NCBI GenBank assembly: GCA_964019155.1
Contig: OZ025240.1
Span: forward strand, 98,017,386 to 98,081,385
Direction: 5' to 3'
DNA: 64,000 nt
Source of the DNA: Osedax fenrisi
Taxonomy: Eukaryota > Annelida > Polychaeta > Sabellida > Siboglinidae
This document shows positions 1 to 11,018 of the stretch, in pieces (the first letter of the stretch is position 1; the number at the start of each line of letters is the position of its first letter). The notes beneath the pieces are model-generated. The model was not told the DNA's origin. It saw only the letters and a list, made by a program, of their open reading frames with translations, and did not search any database. The translations under genes were made by a program, and so were the position numbers.

Positions 1-131
1 TGAGATCCTCTATTTCTGGTTGATTGTATTTCGATAAGTGTCCCATCAATGGCTCCGATACAATTAGGCGTTTGCCAAAATTCTTGAAATTTATCGGTAA
101 TCTCTATCCATTCTGCTTGGGTATTGGGATC
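1..131 (-). CDS. PIF/Harbinger (HARBI1-like) transposase, partial exon
   Basis: Read on the minus strand, this stretch is open for 43 codons and runs off the window edge. It encodes a W-x(2)-P-N-C-I-G-A-I-D-G block followed by T-L-I-x-I. That block is the hallmark around the first catalytic Asp of the DDE_Tnp_4 domain in PIF/Harbinger transposases and domesticated HARBI1 proteins. The exon begins right after a TTTTAG acceptor, so the reading starts at a splice junction and not at a Met. Upstream exons are not recognisable, and the other catalytic Asp/Glu residues would lie outside the window. I cannot tell an active element from a host-domesticated copy. No terminal inverted repeat is seen on this side. 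Confidence 0.7.
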
Positions 132-515
132 CTAAAATACAACTAATATAAAATTTATATTAATTAAATTAATTAAAAAAATACATAAAATAAAATAAAG
201 TTTATTAAATTCTTTAGAAAATCGATATCGAAAGTAAAATTTATTATATAATGTATTAACATGAAATTGATTTATTTATTTTTAAATCTAGTTTAATATA
301 TCTCATGATAAATATATTAGTATATATAATACATATAATTATATAATAATACAAATAAAACTTTATGTATACATATATGTATAAGTGTATACATATATGT
401 GTTATACTGTATAACTTATACATATACATTTATAAAATACATATATAAAAATACAAATAAAACTTTATGTATAAATATATTTATAAGTTTATACATATAT
501 GTGTTATACATATAC

Positions 516-565
<50 letters not shown>

Positions 566-904
566 CTATTATATATATGATGATGATGATGATATTAAGT
601 TTATTAGCACTAAAATAGGATCATGTAGACCCCTTCGCTCGTGCGGGAAGAAAATAATAATATACATTCAATATACCACGGACAACAATACTAAATAATA
701 TAAAGGACTATTATATACTACAGTCTGCATTGATATGGTGTAGTGTTATATACTACAGACTGCATTGATATAGTATAGTGTTATATAATAATAAGATAAT
801 AATAATACAATAACAATTTAATAATGATATACATTTAAATAAAATAGATAAAAATAATAAGTTGGATGATTTAATGATTATGGGTAGAGAGAAAAGAAGA
901 AGTA
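132..904. other. A+T-rich DNA without a gene
   Basis: This stretch holds an (AT)n tract at about 517-562, a (GAT)n tract at 578-593 and a 35-bp tandem duplication at 711-780. No coding signal is seen; long open frames here are translations of AT microsatellite. Confidence 0.6.
711..780. repeat. 35-bp tandem duplication
   Basis: Two adjacent 35-bp units (711-745 and 746-780) share TTATATACTACAG and CTGCATTGATAT and differ at only a few positions. Confidence 0.8.
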
Positions 905-1375
905 AGATTTATAAATATTTTGTGGGATCTAATAGAACGAATGGTAGGAGGGAGGGAATTCCATAGGGTTGGACCGGAATTTTAAAAGCTCTAGAATTTA
1001 GGGAATTTTTACTAGAGTTCTGGGAGATAAGTAGAGTATCATTTTGGTAACGAAGAGAAGATAATATAGTACGTTTTTTAATTAGATCAGAGATATAGCT
1101 TGGGGTGAAAGAATATATTGATTTATGGATTATAGATAGTAATTTACACCTGAGGGAGAAGGGTAGCCACATACGAAATGATTGATGAGATGTTATAGTA
1201 GAGTGATCTAGTCGAGTTAAACAGTAAGTAGTACGTCTTGAGGAACGGATAATCCGATTAAGTGGAGCAGTAGCTTTAGCAGGAAGTAAATTCAGTAGGG
1301 AAGAAAAGTAGTCAATTCGGGAAAGTACAAGAGCTTCAATTATAGTTTTAGTAAGGTTTCTGGAAATTGATATCC
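905..1375 (-). pseudogene. LINE (CR1/L2-like) reverse transcriptase C-terminal fragment
   Basis: The minus strand is open for about 155 codons. It gives the C-terminal half of a CR1/L2-type LINE ORF2, downstream of the catalytic RT. It starts with an ALVLSRIDY thumb block, continues through a WLPFSLR segment and a K-S-I-Y-S-F-T-P-S-Y-I-S-D-L block, and ends near a P-Y-G-I-P-S-L-L-P region. The same blocks occur in the same order at 42.3-42.9 kb in the best-preserved LINE. The endonuclease and catalytic RT are absent because an (AT)n tract cuts the copy at its 5' side. The open frame suggests a fairly young insertion. It is not a host gene. Confidence 0.75.
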
Positions 1376-1376
1376 G

Positions 1377-1411
<35 letters not shown>

Positions 1412-1650
1412 TACTTCATAATTGTGTTAATAGATAATTAAATATAGTAAATTAAATTTAAAAGTTTATACCACGATTAAAATATATATGGAAATATATT
1501 TGTATGGTTAGGATATAGTAGATGTTGATTCAATCAACGTTTTCATATAATGACGCACGAAATGTTATCAATATATAAAAATATGTATTTCTGATCATAT
1601 GATGGCTTAAATCATATGGCATATCATATGATTAGCTTAACTCATTGTGA

Positions 1651-2050
1651 AGTGGCCATATTACCCGCTAAAAGGTGGCCACGTTACCGCTTCTAGGTAT
1701 CACGCTATATACACTATATAATAATGAATATTACTCACTAAAATAAATGGCTTTGTTGAAATTAAATAGTTCTTTAACATCCAACTTTAATTTTCAATTT
1801 ATATTATATATTAGTGATTCATATATATATGTTTTTCTAAACTTTTATTTCAATTTTTTAAAAAGTAAATCGATTTTTTCGTATTTTTTACATACTTTTT
1901 TTTTTATTAATATATATACACATTTTTTTACTTATTTGAACAATGCTTACCAATGCGCATATTTCATGTATATATTTGGACTTAAAGTTCATGAGATACG
2001 CCAAGTGGCCAAATTACCTTCGTGGCCACATTACCCATCTTTCCCCTATA
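1651..2050. repeat. Paired GTGGCCA-TTACC repeats ending in TTTCCCCTA
   Basis: Four copies of GTGGCCA-N2-TTACC lie in the same orientation as two pairs (1652 and 1675; 2005 and 2022). The right pair is followed at once by a TTTCCCCTA end like the terminus of the MITE family at 9.9, 15.9 and 53.3 kb. A matching left terminus is not visible. A one-ended or decayed DNA transposon is the likeliest reading. Confidence 0.4.
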
Positions 2051-2065
2051 TCCATCCTTAACAAA

Positions 2066-2596
2066 TTTAAAAATTCTTTTTTATGATCATTTCCTATTTA
2101 TGTTATTAGTCCTGTAGATCCAGCACTAATCATATCCATCTTATCCATTCTTTCACCCATATTATTTTTTTCTTTAATACTATTTTTTTTAAAAGCAATA
2201 AAACAACTGTAGTATCAATAATTCGAGTATACATATTCCTTTCTTTATTAATATAAATTTTGAATTAGCATTTGTTAATAAACTATGTTTGTATTAAATA
2301 CTTGATTATGAACTATCGCCATATGTAGTGATAAAAGTGAAATTGCATTACAAAATGTATTACTCTTTTCTTTAATATATTATATTATTTTTCTTTTCTG
2401 AAACTGTTTTTTTGAAAGCGATAAACAATGTTGAGCGATGTCGATTAGCGCGCCTCTCATCGCTAACGATATCGCTGAACTCGTGGCTCGCAAATCAAGG
2501 TAATGTGAAACCCGCAGTAAGACACATTATTACTTAAAGTGAGCCGGGTCAATCGATTATTTTTCTATGTGTATATTTCCCGCTATTAATTGTAAG

Positions 2597-2630
<34 letters not shown>

Positions 2631-2893
2631 TATATATATATATATATATATATAGTATTGATATTATGCTTGCTGTCATCAGTTTACGGTAGATTAACGC
2701 CAGGAGACGTCAACCAAATTACATACTAGGGACTCATCCACCCTTTGGAATTGATCCATCCCATATGGGCCTTGCCAACCCGAGACCTTCGGTTTTGTTA
2801 CCTCTCCTGTTTGACAACTTGCACTGTTGGTTACTATATATTGCTTCAACGGCTCGTATAATCCAATGTTTTATTTTTATTTTACTTCTCCGT
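2066..2893. other. Non-coding DNA with two G+C-richer patches
   Basis: At about 2415-2515 there is a CpG-rich patch with several GCGAT/ATCGC words. (AT)n tracts lie at 2602-2655. At 2690-2850 a G+C-richer 160-bp segment precedes the LINE-tail-like repeat. I recognise no gene in any of these. Confidence 0.4.
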
Positions 2894-3044
2894 TAATTCT
2901 TGTTTTTTTTTGTATCGTGTCGTTTTTTCTTACTGTTATCACATTTATATATTTTGTTTATATATGTTATATAATTATATGTTTATATATATAATTATAA
3001 CTTTCTTTATATATAACCAGTAACTCAATAAACTTGTAATCTAT
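2894..3044 (+). repeat. Left copy of a ~150-bp direct repeat (LINE 3'-tail-like)
   Basis: This segment is about 98% identical to 3443-3590, differing by a T-run length, one substitution and a 2-nt indel. It ends in AATAAACTTGTAATCTAT, which resembles a LINE 3' end. It abuts the R2-like fragment and is interpreted as one side of its target-site duplication. Confidence 0.75.
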
Positions 3045-3442
3045 TTTCGGAAATTGGTTGGCTTGACAACCAATTACAATTATCCCATTTATTGACGTTA
3101 TAAACAAAATAAAAAAATAATAATGTTATAAACGAATGTTGGCAAGGAATAGGCCAAGATAACATGTGGATATTACAATAATCCACTACGGCAGTAATTT
3201 CGATAAATATCGAGACCACCGGCAATCACACGTATACTAAGTAGCTCAATATCACGTTTATTAAGACCTAGGTTTAGTAGGTCTTGTGTGGTTAGCGCCG
3301 AAGGAATACCGCGCCAATTCCAGCACGATGCGCTGAATACTATTCTGTTCGCACATGTTATTTGCTTGGCATAATCGATGATATCTGTAGTATTGTAGTA
3401 GTTAGTCTTTTTTGTGTAGTTTATATCAGTATTTTTTGTATC
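3045..3442 (-). mobile_element. R2-like non-LTR retrotransposon, 5'-truncated, antisense
   Basis: On the minus strand this encodes the C-terminal end of an R2/NeSL-type ORF, the group with a restriction-like endonuclease. Visible blocks are T-N-Y-Y-N, then I-I-D-Y-A-K-Q-I, W-N-W-R-G-I-P-S, D-L-L-N-L-G-L-N-K-R-D-I and V-I-A-G-G-L-D-I-Y-R, ending at a stop near 3173. About 128 bp of 3' UTR follow. The 3' terminus, read on this strand, is CCGAAA at 3045. The second copy at 47.4 kb ends at the same word, which fixes the boundary. The RT, zinc finger and catalytic endonuclease residues lie upstream and are missing here. The fragment is flanked exactly by the ~150-bp direct repeats. The exact clade is uncertain. 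Confidence 0.65.
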
Positions 3443-3590
3443 TAATTCTTGTTTTTTTTGTATCGTGTCGTTTTGTCTTACTGTTATCACATTTATATAT
3501 TTTGTTTATATGTTATATAATTATATGTTTATATATATAATTATAACTTTCTTTATATATAACCAGTAACTCAATAAACTTGTAATCTAT
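3443..3590 (+). repeat. Right copy of the ~150-bp direct repeat
   Basis: This is the partner of 2894-3044. After it the sequence runs into a (CTAT)n microsatellite, as expected for a LINE 3' tail that was interrupted by the R2-like insertion. Confidence 0.75.
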
Positions 3591-3655
3591 CTATCTAATC
3601 TATCTATCTATCTATCTATCTAGCTATATATCTATATATATATGTATATTTATAT
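3584..3655. repeat. (CTAT)n microsatellite, probable LINE 3' tail
   Basis: Imperfect CTAT repeats follow an AATAAA-containing 3' end, a common arrangement at the 3' end of non-LTR elements. Confidence 0.6.
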
Positions 3656-4020
3656 ATTTGTAGATTGTTTAACAAATGTCTATTTAAAATCAATTTACAT
3701 TGTGAAATATCAATATCCCTTAAATTAAGTTGAATATTAAAAAACCATACTTTTCAAATTATATGTCATTTATAAAAATTAAAAACATTAGTTTGTTTCT
3801 TTGATTAGATATAATATTTCATACCAAGAATATGTAATATTAATTAATTATTTTACAATTCTAGTGATATCTTACTTCTAGTAATACATATTTAAAGTAT
3901 ATATATATATATATATATATATATACTATAGTATTACATATACTAATATCCATTATTAAATAATTATTGAATGTTTATTATTTAATTTGTTTAATTAATT
4001 TATAAATATTTAATTTAATT

Positions 4021-4076
4021 ATATTTGTTTATAATATTTGTTTATAATATTTGTTTATAATATTTGTTTATAATAT
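4021..4076. repeat. 13-bp tandem repeat, about 4 units
   Basis: The unit AATATTTGTTTAT is repeated about four times without interruption. Confidence 0.8.
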
Positions 4077-4472
4077 TTTTTATATAAATTATTTAGAATA
4101 TTTATAAAAAAGTTCACTAAATACAAATAACTATACGTAACTTCGTCATGTATTTTCTATACGAAGCTATCATATTAATAATGACATATACAACTATATT
4201 GGGACAGGTTATTATATATAATACTATACTATATTACCTAAAACCAAAACTAACATTATGGTACCACGTGTAATACACGTGTATCTGTATTATTACGTAT
4301 TTGCAATATTATAGCATATATGCAATTAGCATATATACATTTATATTTATATATGTATACAAAAATTAGCCTATACGTTAATGAATACAATTATAATATA
4401 ATATGAAATATAAATTTACCAATGTATTTTCCATGAAGTAATTAATAAAATGTATACAATACATTAGTATTA

Positions 4473-4729
4473 GGTGTACAATCAGTTGTCCTTACGTTAC
4501 TTGAAATCCGTATATAAATTAATTATTAACAGAATATTTTCTGTAATGAGTCATATTCATATTTGTCTGTAATCGTATTCTGCACAGAAAATGAAATAGA
4601 AATAATCCTATTTTTCTGTACAGAAAAATAAAATACGTAGCGGAATGAATCTTTTTAGTAATAATAGGTGGCGTTATATGATTTCATATTTGTAAATATA
4701 ATATTTATAGCTATAGTATTGGAACTTTG

Positions 4730-4780
<51 letters not shown>

Positions 4781-4925
4781 GTATAGTATACATTGTATAT
4801 GTACATACACTATTATACTAATATATTATAGCAATATATATATATACAATGTATATTATGTATATATACACTATATTTATATTATACATATATATATAAT
4901 ATATATACACTAATATATTATAGTA

Positions 4926-5007
<82 letters not shown>

Positions 5008-5202
5008 ATGTGCATGTATGTAAATATATATATTTATAATTTTAGTTTTCATTTTCTGTACGGATTTCACAAAAAGAAAACGTAACAAAAACGGAATTGG
5101 TGTGAACACCTACAAATCTGATTACAGAAAATGTTCTGTAAATGATTAATTTTCTGTACGGTTTCACGTAACGTAAGGAAAACGGAATTGGTGTGAACAT
5201 CC
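4473..5202. mobile_element. MITE-like element with imperfect terminal inverted repeats
   Basis: The left end (GGTGTACAATC, then CCTTACGTTACTTGAAATCCG) matches the reverse complement of the right end (GGATGTTCACACC, then CCTTACGTTACGTGAAACCG). The palindromic word TTTCTGTACAGAAA or its halves recur inside (about 4610, 5055, 5135, 5150). No coding capacity is present, and an (AT)n tract has expanded inside at 4928-4997. Flanking TA/TTA bases are seen but the target duplication cannot be fixed. A PIF/Harbinger origin is possible, given the transposase exon at 1-131, but unproven. Confidence 0.5.
4928..4997. repeat. (AT)n microsatellite followed by (TG)n
   Basis: About 70 bp of pure AT alternation passes into a short GT run. 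Similar (AT)n tracts occur throughout the window, for example at 9191-9241, 17550-17584, 34609-34653, 36565-36604, 43047-43108, 55392-55438, 58836-58892 and 60420-60500. Confidence 0.9.
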
Positions 5203-5359
5203 TATTAGATATATATTTATTTTCCTTTAGAAACTAAAAAAAAATTAAAATATAATTCCAAAAAAATACGCATTATAAATACTATAAAATAGTGTTTTAT
5301 ATGGGTATATAAAAGTTTCTTGATGGGATGAAAGGAACAATACAAATAATAATAACAAT

Positions 5360-5406
<47 letters not shown>

Positions 5407-5445
5407 TAAATACATACATATACACATATATGTATAGGAAATTAA

Positions 5446-5481
<36 letters not shown>

Positions 5482-5860
5482 CATAGCAATATTACACAAA
5501 CTTAAAATTTATAAAGTATAAAATCAATTAAATTATTATATAATGCTTTTATCCTACCTAATATTAGCTATTGTATTACAATATAGGGAAATACGTATAC
5601 ATCAAATAAAAATAGGATTATAATATTACATAATTGTTAAACGTGCTTTTATTTATAATTTAAAAAATAGTATATACTGATGCATTTTATAATTTTTTAA
5701 ATATTTTGAAATGTAATGATATATATAAATATAAAACAATATTAATTATGTATAATATTTTAAATAGTAAATCAACATCTCCATATACATCAATATTTTT
5801 ATTTAAAAAAAAATAACTCTAGTCAAATAAGTCAATATAAATTTGTAATACCATCATATG

Positions 5861-6597
5861 ATTAATTCTGTATTCCATCAACTTAACAACAGTATATATT
5901 CTGATTTTTCTACACTTTTTGATTCTTTTAATTTGGAATTATCTCATTTGATTGATATTTTTGTACTCTCCATTACTCTTATCAACCGAACTTATTCTAA
6001 GTCTCCATAATTTAATACTGAGCTTATTAAACTAAGGCAACTACTTCGTAGACTACAACGTAAATATACATCCTCTAAACTCGACTCTGATCTTATTGCA
6101 TTTGAAGATTATCTTTCGCTTTACAAGAATAAACTTCTCTCTACCAAATCGTCATACTTCACTGATATGCTCAGTAGTTATGGAATATCTTCTAAGCAAT
6201 TTCGTAATAAGCTTAAGCTTATGAATTATCTTTCACCTTAGTAGGTAAAACCCAGACCAAGCATCTTCCTGGCCAACCTGATTCAGTTCTTTGTTCATTG
6301 TTTACCAATTTCTTCCAACAACAAATGTCTAGTATCATCGATGTACTTCCAAACATCAAGTCGGCTCGACTCAATTACAATTTAACATCCAATATTAATC
6401 ATTGGTCATGTATCACGATTGGTCATATTCCCACACATGACTTTGTAATCTCTCTGATGACATCCGTGAACACTAATTTCCCACTTGTTCCAATTCCACT
6501 CAATCTACTTCGTTCATTATCACCATTTTGCATTGGACTTATCGCTGAAATCATTCATAGATCACTCTTATATCATCTATTGTTCCACACTCCATGA
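5861..6597 (+). pseudogene. LINE (CR1/L2-like) linker and RT N-terminus, decayed
   Basis: The plus strand encodes the region between endonuclease and RT of a CR1/L2-type LINE. A K-S-P-(stop)-F-N-T-E-L segment is followed by a K-L-R-Q-L-L-R-R-L-Q-R-K basic helix, then S-S-Y-F-T-D-M-L. After a stop near 6241 comes a block, in a shifted frame, that matches the pre-RT segment of the 39.7-43.0 kb LINE (V-P-I-P-L-N-L-L against P-I-D-P-L-P-L-V). The catalytic RT is absent. Stops and frameshifts show that it is dead. Confidence 0.65.
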
Positions 6598-7653
6598 AAT
6601 ATTCATTTATACACCATGTATACATGGTGTTATAAACATTATAATATTTCTTTAATATTTTATCAATCGTACTCATTTTTTTTTCTTTCACTAGATATTA
6701 TATTATATATTATAGTGAGCTCTAAACTGAACATTGCTATATATATTTTAAACATGTATTTATAAATTAATATTAAAATAGTTTTTAAATAAGTGTTTGA
6801 GGTCATACTTAAGGGGGTGTGATAGCGAACACGCAATTTCACAGTTTACCATGTAAATAGATAGGCAGTATATGGTATATTAATAGATTGGCGCGCAGAA
6901 TTCTATTCATTGAATCAACTATTTTTTGTATTATATTTATAATATATGAATATATACCAACATAGACATATATTTATAATATTTATCATATATAGCCTAT
7001 TGTGTATATATATATATATAAATTGCCATTTAAATCGTTATTTATTGTCATTTATTCTATGTAAATTGTCTTTTTTACTATTATTAGGAAATAATTTCAT
7101 GAAAGATATCTCTATGGGAATATATAAACATTTGTTCATTGTATAATACAACAAATAATAATACTATATATTATTAGCTATAGCTATACTAGTCTTTATA
7201 TGAATAGCCTCTATATAGGCTATATATATATAGGCTGTTAGTGAGAAAATAGTATTTAAATATATATGCATACATTATATAATATATATAATGATTAATA
7301 TAAAGCAATTTTTAAATTATATCTAGTCTTTTTCATGAATAACTGTGTACATGCATTAAAAACATACCTTAGAGTATATATATACTATAGTATTATGTTA
7401 TAAACAAATTCATAAATAAATTATTTAATAAAAATTATTTTCACAAAAACATGGTGTGTGACATATTTAATCACCCTTAAGGGGATACGCGACATTCGTG
7501 AGTTTACATGCTATATATATATTTATTATTGGTTATTTTTTAAAGGGTATTAACACATTATATTTTATTATTTTGTTGATGTATATACCGATAATACTTA
7601 CACGTATACGTATATGACTATAGTCACGTGACTATTTATATTTTAATATACTG

Positions 7654-7691
<38 letters not shown>

Positions 7692-8093
7692 CTTTTTAAC
7701 TCTTTTTATATAAAATATGATGTACAAATATTCATTATTATAAAAGTAATCATAGAATATGTGAATGTAGATAATGAAAAACACCATTATGTGTAAATTG
7801 AATCCAAAGTTAATGCTAATTAAAATGTTAATTGCATTTTCATATTCTATGTTCTAATTTAATTATATTTTACATATTTATATTATTTTTAATGTATTAG
7901 TTATTATAATATAGATTTATATTGCATATAATAATACTATTTGTATATAATTTTAATTATGTCATTTCCATCCAATTCCAAATATTACAATAATACATCT
8001 AATAAAAACATGATTATACTATGCTTTTAATATTAAATTATTAAATATTATTAAAAATTCAATTAATTAATTAATTATTATTCATATACACAG
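6598..8093. other. A+T-rich DNA upstream of the LRR exon
   Basis: No coding exon is recognised. Two similar segments start with TTAAGGGG (6809 and 7477), and a palindromic E-box lies at 7620-7635. The missing 5' exons of the LRR gene, including its signal peptide, could lie here or to the left, but I could not identify them. Confidence 0.4.
7620..7635. promoter_or_regulatory. Palindromic E-box (GTCACGTGAC)
   Basis: The perfect 16-bp palindrome ATAGTCACGTGACTAT contains GTCACGTGAC, the type of site bound by bHLH-zip factors such as USF and MITF/TFEB. It lies about 460 bp before the LRR exon. Function is inferred from motif and position only. Confidence 0.3.
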
Positions 8094-8805
8094 ATTTTGG
8101 ATTGTAATCACGAATCCCTAAACAACGATGGATTCCTAAAAAAATATACATATCAAGTGTTATTACAAAATGTATCCGATATTTCTCAATTTAACTGCGT
8201 GAATATTAATTTAACAGGATTGCACGAACTATCATTATATACTGAAAAACCTGAGAAGATATTAAAAATAGACCTAAGAATTAACAAAATTAAAGTTATA
8301 CCATTTAATGTATTACATAATCTAACAAATATAGAATCTATTAATCTAGCATCTAATTTGATTGAGCAAATTGATTATGATTTATTTAATCGGAATAAAA
8401 AGATGAAGTTTATATATTTACAAAATAATAGAATCACTCATATGGGGGTTCAGTTGCATACGTTAAAGAACCTCGCGAGAGTAAATTTAACAAGCAACTA
8501 CCTTAGGTATTTCCGAATCGAGATGTACGGACGGGCTTTCAATACCACTACCAATGTAATTATTGAGATCACTTCTAATAGGTTTAATTGTAGATGTGAT
8601 GCATTGTGGATGATTGAAACGCTTCGTATAGCTAACGGCGCAGGTTTTAAATACATTCTAAATAACGAAAACGAGTGCGGGGAGTATGCACAGAGTTTTA
8701 GTTTACCTACAATCCATTTAGCCTGTATATTAAATACTACATTTTGTAAATCAACTGAACAAGTGGCTAAAGTGAATGCCATGAAGTCGCATTGTACAAG
8801 TACAG
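8094..8805 (+). CDS. Leucine-rich-repeat exon of an LRR-EGF receptor-like gene
   Basis: This exon of about 237 codons starts after a TACACAG acceptor and ends at a TACAG/GTGAAC donor in phase 1. Residues ~1-40 hold two Cys of an N-terminal cap. Residues ~60-150 hold about four leucine-rich repeats with L-x-x-L-x-L-x-x-N spacing (I-N-L-A-S-N, I-Y-L-Q-N-N, V-N-L-T-S-N). Residues ~165-225 form a C-terminal cysteine cap of LRRCT type (N-R-F-N-C-R-C, later C-G-E and two further Cys). Several N-x-S/T sites fit an extracellular protein. Family knowledge suggests ligand binding or adhesion; the partner is unknown. The next two exons encode EGF modules in matching phase. No signal peptide is encoded in this exon, so upstream exons are missing from the call. 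Confidence 0.75.
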
Positions 8806-8811
8806 GTGAAC

Positions 8812-8846
<35 letters not shown>

Positions 8847-9043
8847 CGTAATAGTAGTTTATTAGGTTAGATTTCCCAATTATTATATTTTATATACATT
8901 TTAAAATACGTATAATGTATGGTATATAATACTATTCTTATATATACATAGACATTAGTTACGTTAGCTACCACTATTATTGATGTTAATTAACTAATCT
9001 AGAGAAATATATATATATATCTATATTTATATTTATATTATAG

Positions 9044-9169
9044 ATCACTGTTCGAGCCGTAACAACAAATGTTCCGCTAAAGCTACGTGTATTAATACTA
9101 AATATTACGGTATATGTGAATGTATTCAAGGATGGGAGGGAAATGGATATTACTGTTACAATAGTGATG
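9044..9169 (+). CDS. EGF-like exon 1 of the LRR-EGF gene
   Basis: This 126-bp exon lies between a TTATAG acceptor and a GATG/GTAGAT donor. It is phase 1 at both ends and so fits the LRR exon donor without a shift. It encodes one EGF-like module with six Cys: D-H-C, N-K-C, A-T-C, G-I-C-E-C, then E-G-N-G-Y-Y-C. Symmetrical 1-1 exons are typical of shuffled EGF domains. An N-x-S site and the aromatic/Gly-rich end (G-W-E-G-N-G-Y) agree with the family. A long (AT)n tract begins about 20 bp into the downstream intron. Confidence 0.75.
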
Positions 9170-9182
9170 GTAGATTTATATA

Positions 9183-9243
<61 letters not shown>

Positions 9244-9866
9244 TATATATATATATATTGCTATAGCTTAATCAGTACGTGTTAAGTTGTGAACAATTAC
9301 AACGATTTTCGAAGCTACGATACAGAATTGCCTTTATATTCAATGCAATTACTAATCCGTCACTACTAGAAGTAGTATCTAAAGAATTGAGATACATGTA
9401 TATTTGACACCGTTTCTATACAATAATATTTGCAATTCTCTATTAAATTACATATAAATCGTATATACCGTATACGGTGGCTGTTTTCTTCATAGATATG
9501 TATAGCATTTAATCAATACAGTCTATTGATTTGTTATATATTATTAATGACAACTTAGTTATCGTAATATAAATACTATTTAAAACATATTAATTTTAAA
9601 CGTATATAATTTGATACGAATTTACATTATGAAGAACACTTCCCCCCCGAAAATGTGACCTATGTAGGCGGTGTTATTCACGTTATGTGTACGATGTATA
9701 ATTTCACGCTTAAGTGTTATATCCATCCTTAGAATTGTGTTGGTAAATATATGAAATAAAAGGAGAATGCTTTTACATATTTATTAATGTAGATATACAA
9801 TATATATCTGCCCGTATCGCAATGCGTATGGATGCTTCTCATCCAAGTGGTGGTTCCGTTATACTA
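9170..9866. other. Intron-like DNA
   Basis: After the (AT)n tract at 9191-9241 there is no recognisable gene. A C-run (CCCCCCC) occurs near 9641, and 9790-9860 is slightly richer in G+C. Confidence 0.5.
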
Positions 9867-10736
9867 GGGGAAAGTGGACACCTGATATGGACAATAAATG
9901 GTCTTAACATTTTATGACTCATTATTTTTATTCAAAAATTACAATATATTAATATTATATGATTACAAATATTATTATGATTTTACAATTTTATTTAATC
10001 TTTTAATTCCATAGATAACTGGGGTGTCCGTATTCGGTATCCATGTCCGAATACGGAAACCCTGTGTTATAATATGGACACCCTATATACCACTAGTTAA
10101 ATTATATATTACTGATGAATCAATCAGGCAAATTACAATTACATCATTTATAATTAATGTTATGAACAATTTATTCTAATTTAATTAGTTAATAATTTAT
10201 TTATTTTTATTTTTTAATTAATAATACAATTTAAGTATCTAAATAATAAAATGTTAGATTTAGCTTTATTGGTGGTATTAATATTATTTTTATGAAAATC
10301 AGAATATTCATACGCTGCGAGTTGATTGGTTATAGGGTGTCTGACGGAGTCCAGGACACTGTCCGTATTAAAGACATCTAGAGTGTCCGTATTATGGACT
10401 TATATGACCTCTAGATATATACTTAAAACGTAATGAATATTTGATACCAAATATAGAAATGTTATATATAATTTTAGTGTTATACGATATATTTGTATAT
10501 TCTTGTGAAGGTTCTAAGTTGAAATTTTTTTCATAAATTTAAAAACGTAATAAAAAAATCAGTTTATTGGATATATCAGCAATATTTTGAATAATTAAAA
10601 AATAAAAAATATTTTTGTAGACTATTAATATAATTATTAATATGTTATTCATTAAACATTTTTTATAGGATTTATGGTTTCTGAGATACCGAGAGTGTAC
10701 GTATTCTGGCACTGTTCGTATTCGGTTACTTTTCCC
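9867..10736. mobile_element. GGGGAAAG MITE, copy 1 (870 bp)
   Basis: The element starts with GGGGAAAGT and ends with ACTTTTCCC, with TA on both sides (TA target duplication inferred). It is collinear over its length with copies at 15907-16814 and 53259-54905. There is no coding capacity. Inside and at the right end the word GTGTCCGTATT, or its inverted form, recurs in variant form (about 10024, 10050, 10350, 10380, 10695, 10712), as expected for transposase-binding subrepeats. The autonomous partner is not in the window. The superfamily is not identified. Confidence 0.75.
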
Positions 10737-10742
10737 TATGAT

Positions 10743-11018
10743 TGTATGCCCACTATTGTATAGGTTATAACATCAATGTAACAATTTGTACATACTTTTA
10801 AATTTTAAATATGTTATGTATTAAACTATTGAGAGTTCGGCCGATTATGTATATATTTTAAAGTAATATACAAGTAGCTTAGAAAAATTAGATTAAAGCT
10901 TTAAAAATATAAATAATAGGCCGAACTCTCAATAGTTTAATACATAACATATTTAAAATTTAAAAGTATGTACAAATTGTTACATTGATGTTATAACCTA
11001 TACAATAGTGGGCCTACA
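10743..11018. repeat. Long near-perfect inverted repeat (hairpin), ~106-bp arms
   Basis: Arms 10743-10848 and 10913-11018 are almost perfectly complementary, with only a few mismatches towards the ends, around a ~64-bp loop. The inner arm carries GAGAGTTCGGCC and its complement GGCCGAACTCTC. It begins 6 bp after the end of MITE copy 1. It could be a foldback transposon or a source of hairpin RNA; no coding is seen. Confidence 0.85.

Noticed and set aside
399..698. Open frames rich in Ile/Tyr alternation (also at 4818-5109, 5245-5499, 43034-43158, 50390-50710, 51016-51249)
   Set aside because: They are translations of (AT)n tracts, which are open in all frames.
1747..2061. 104-residue Phe/Tyr-rich open frame
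   Set aside because: The composition follows T-rich DNA. It overlaps the repeat with GTGGCCA words and has no recognisable domain.
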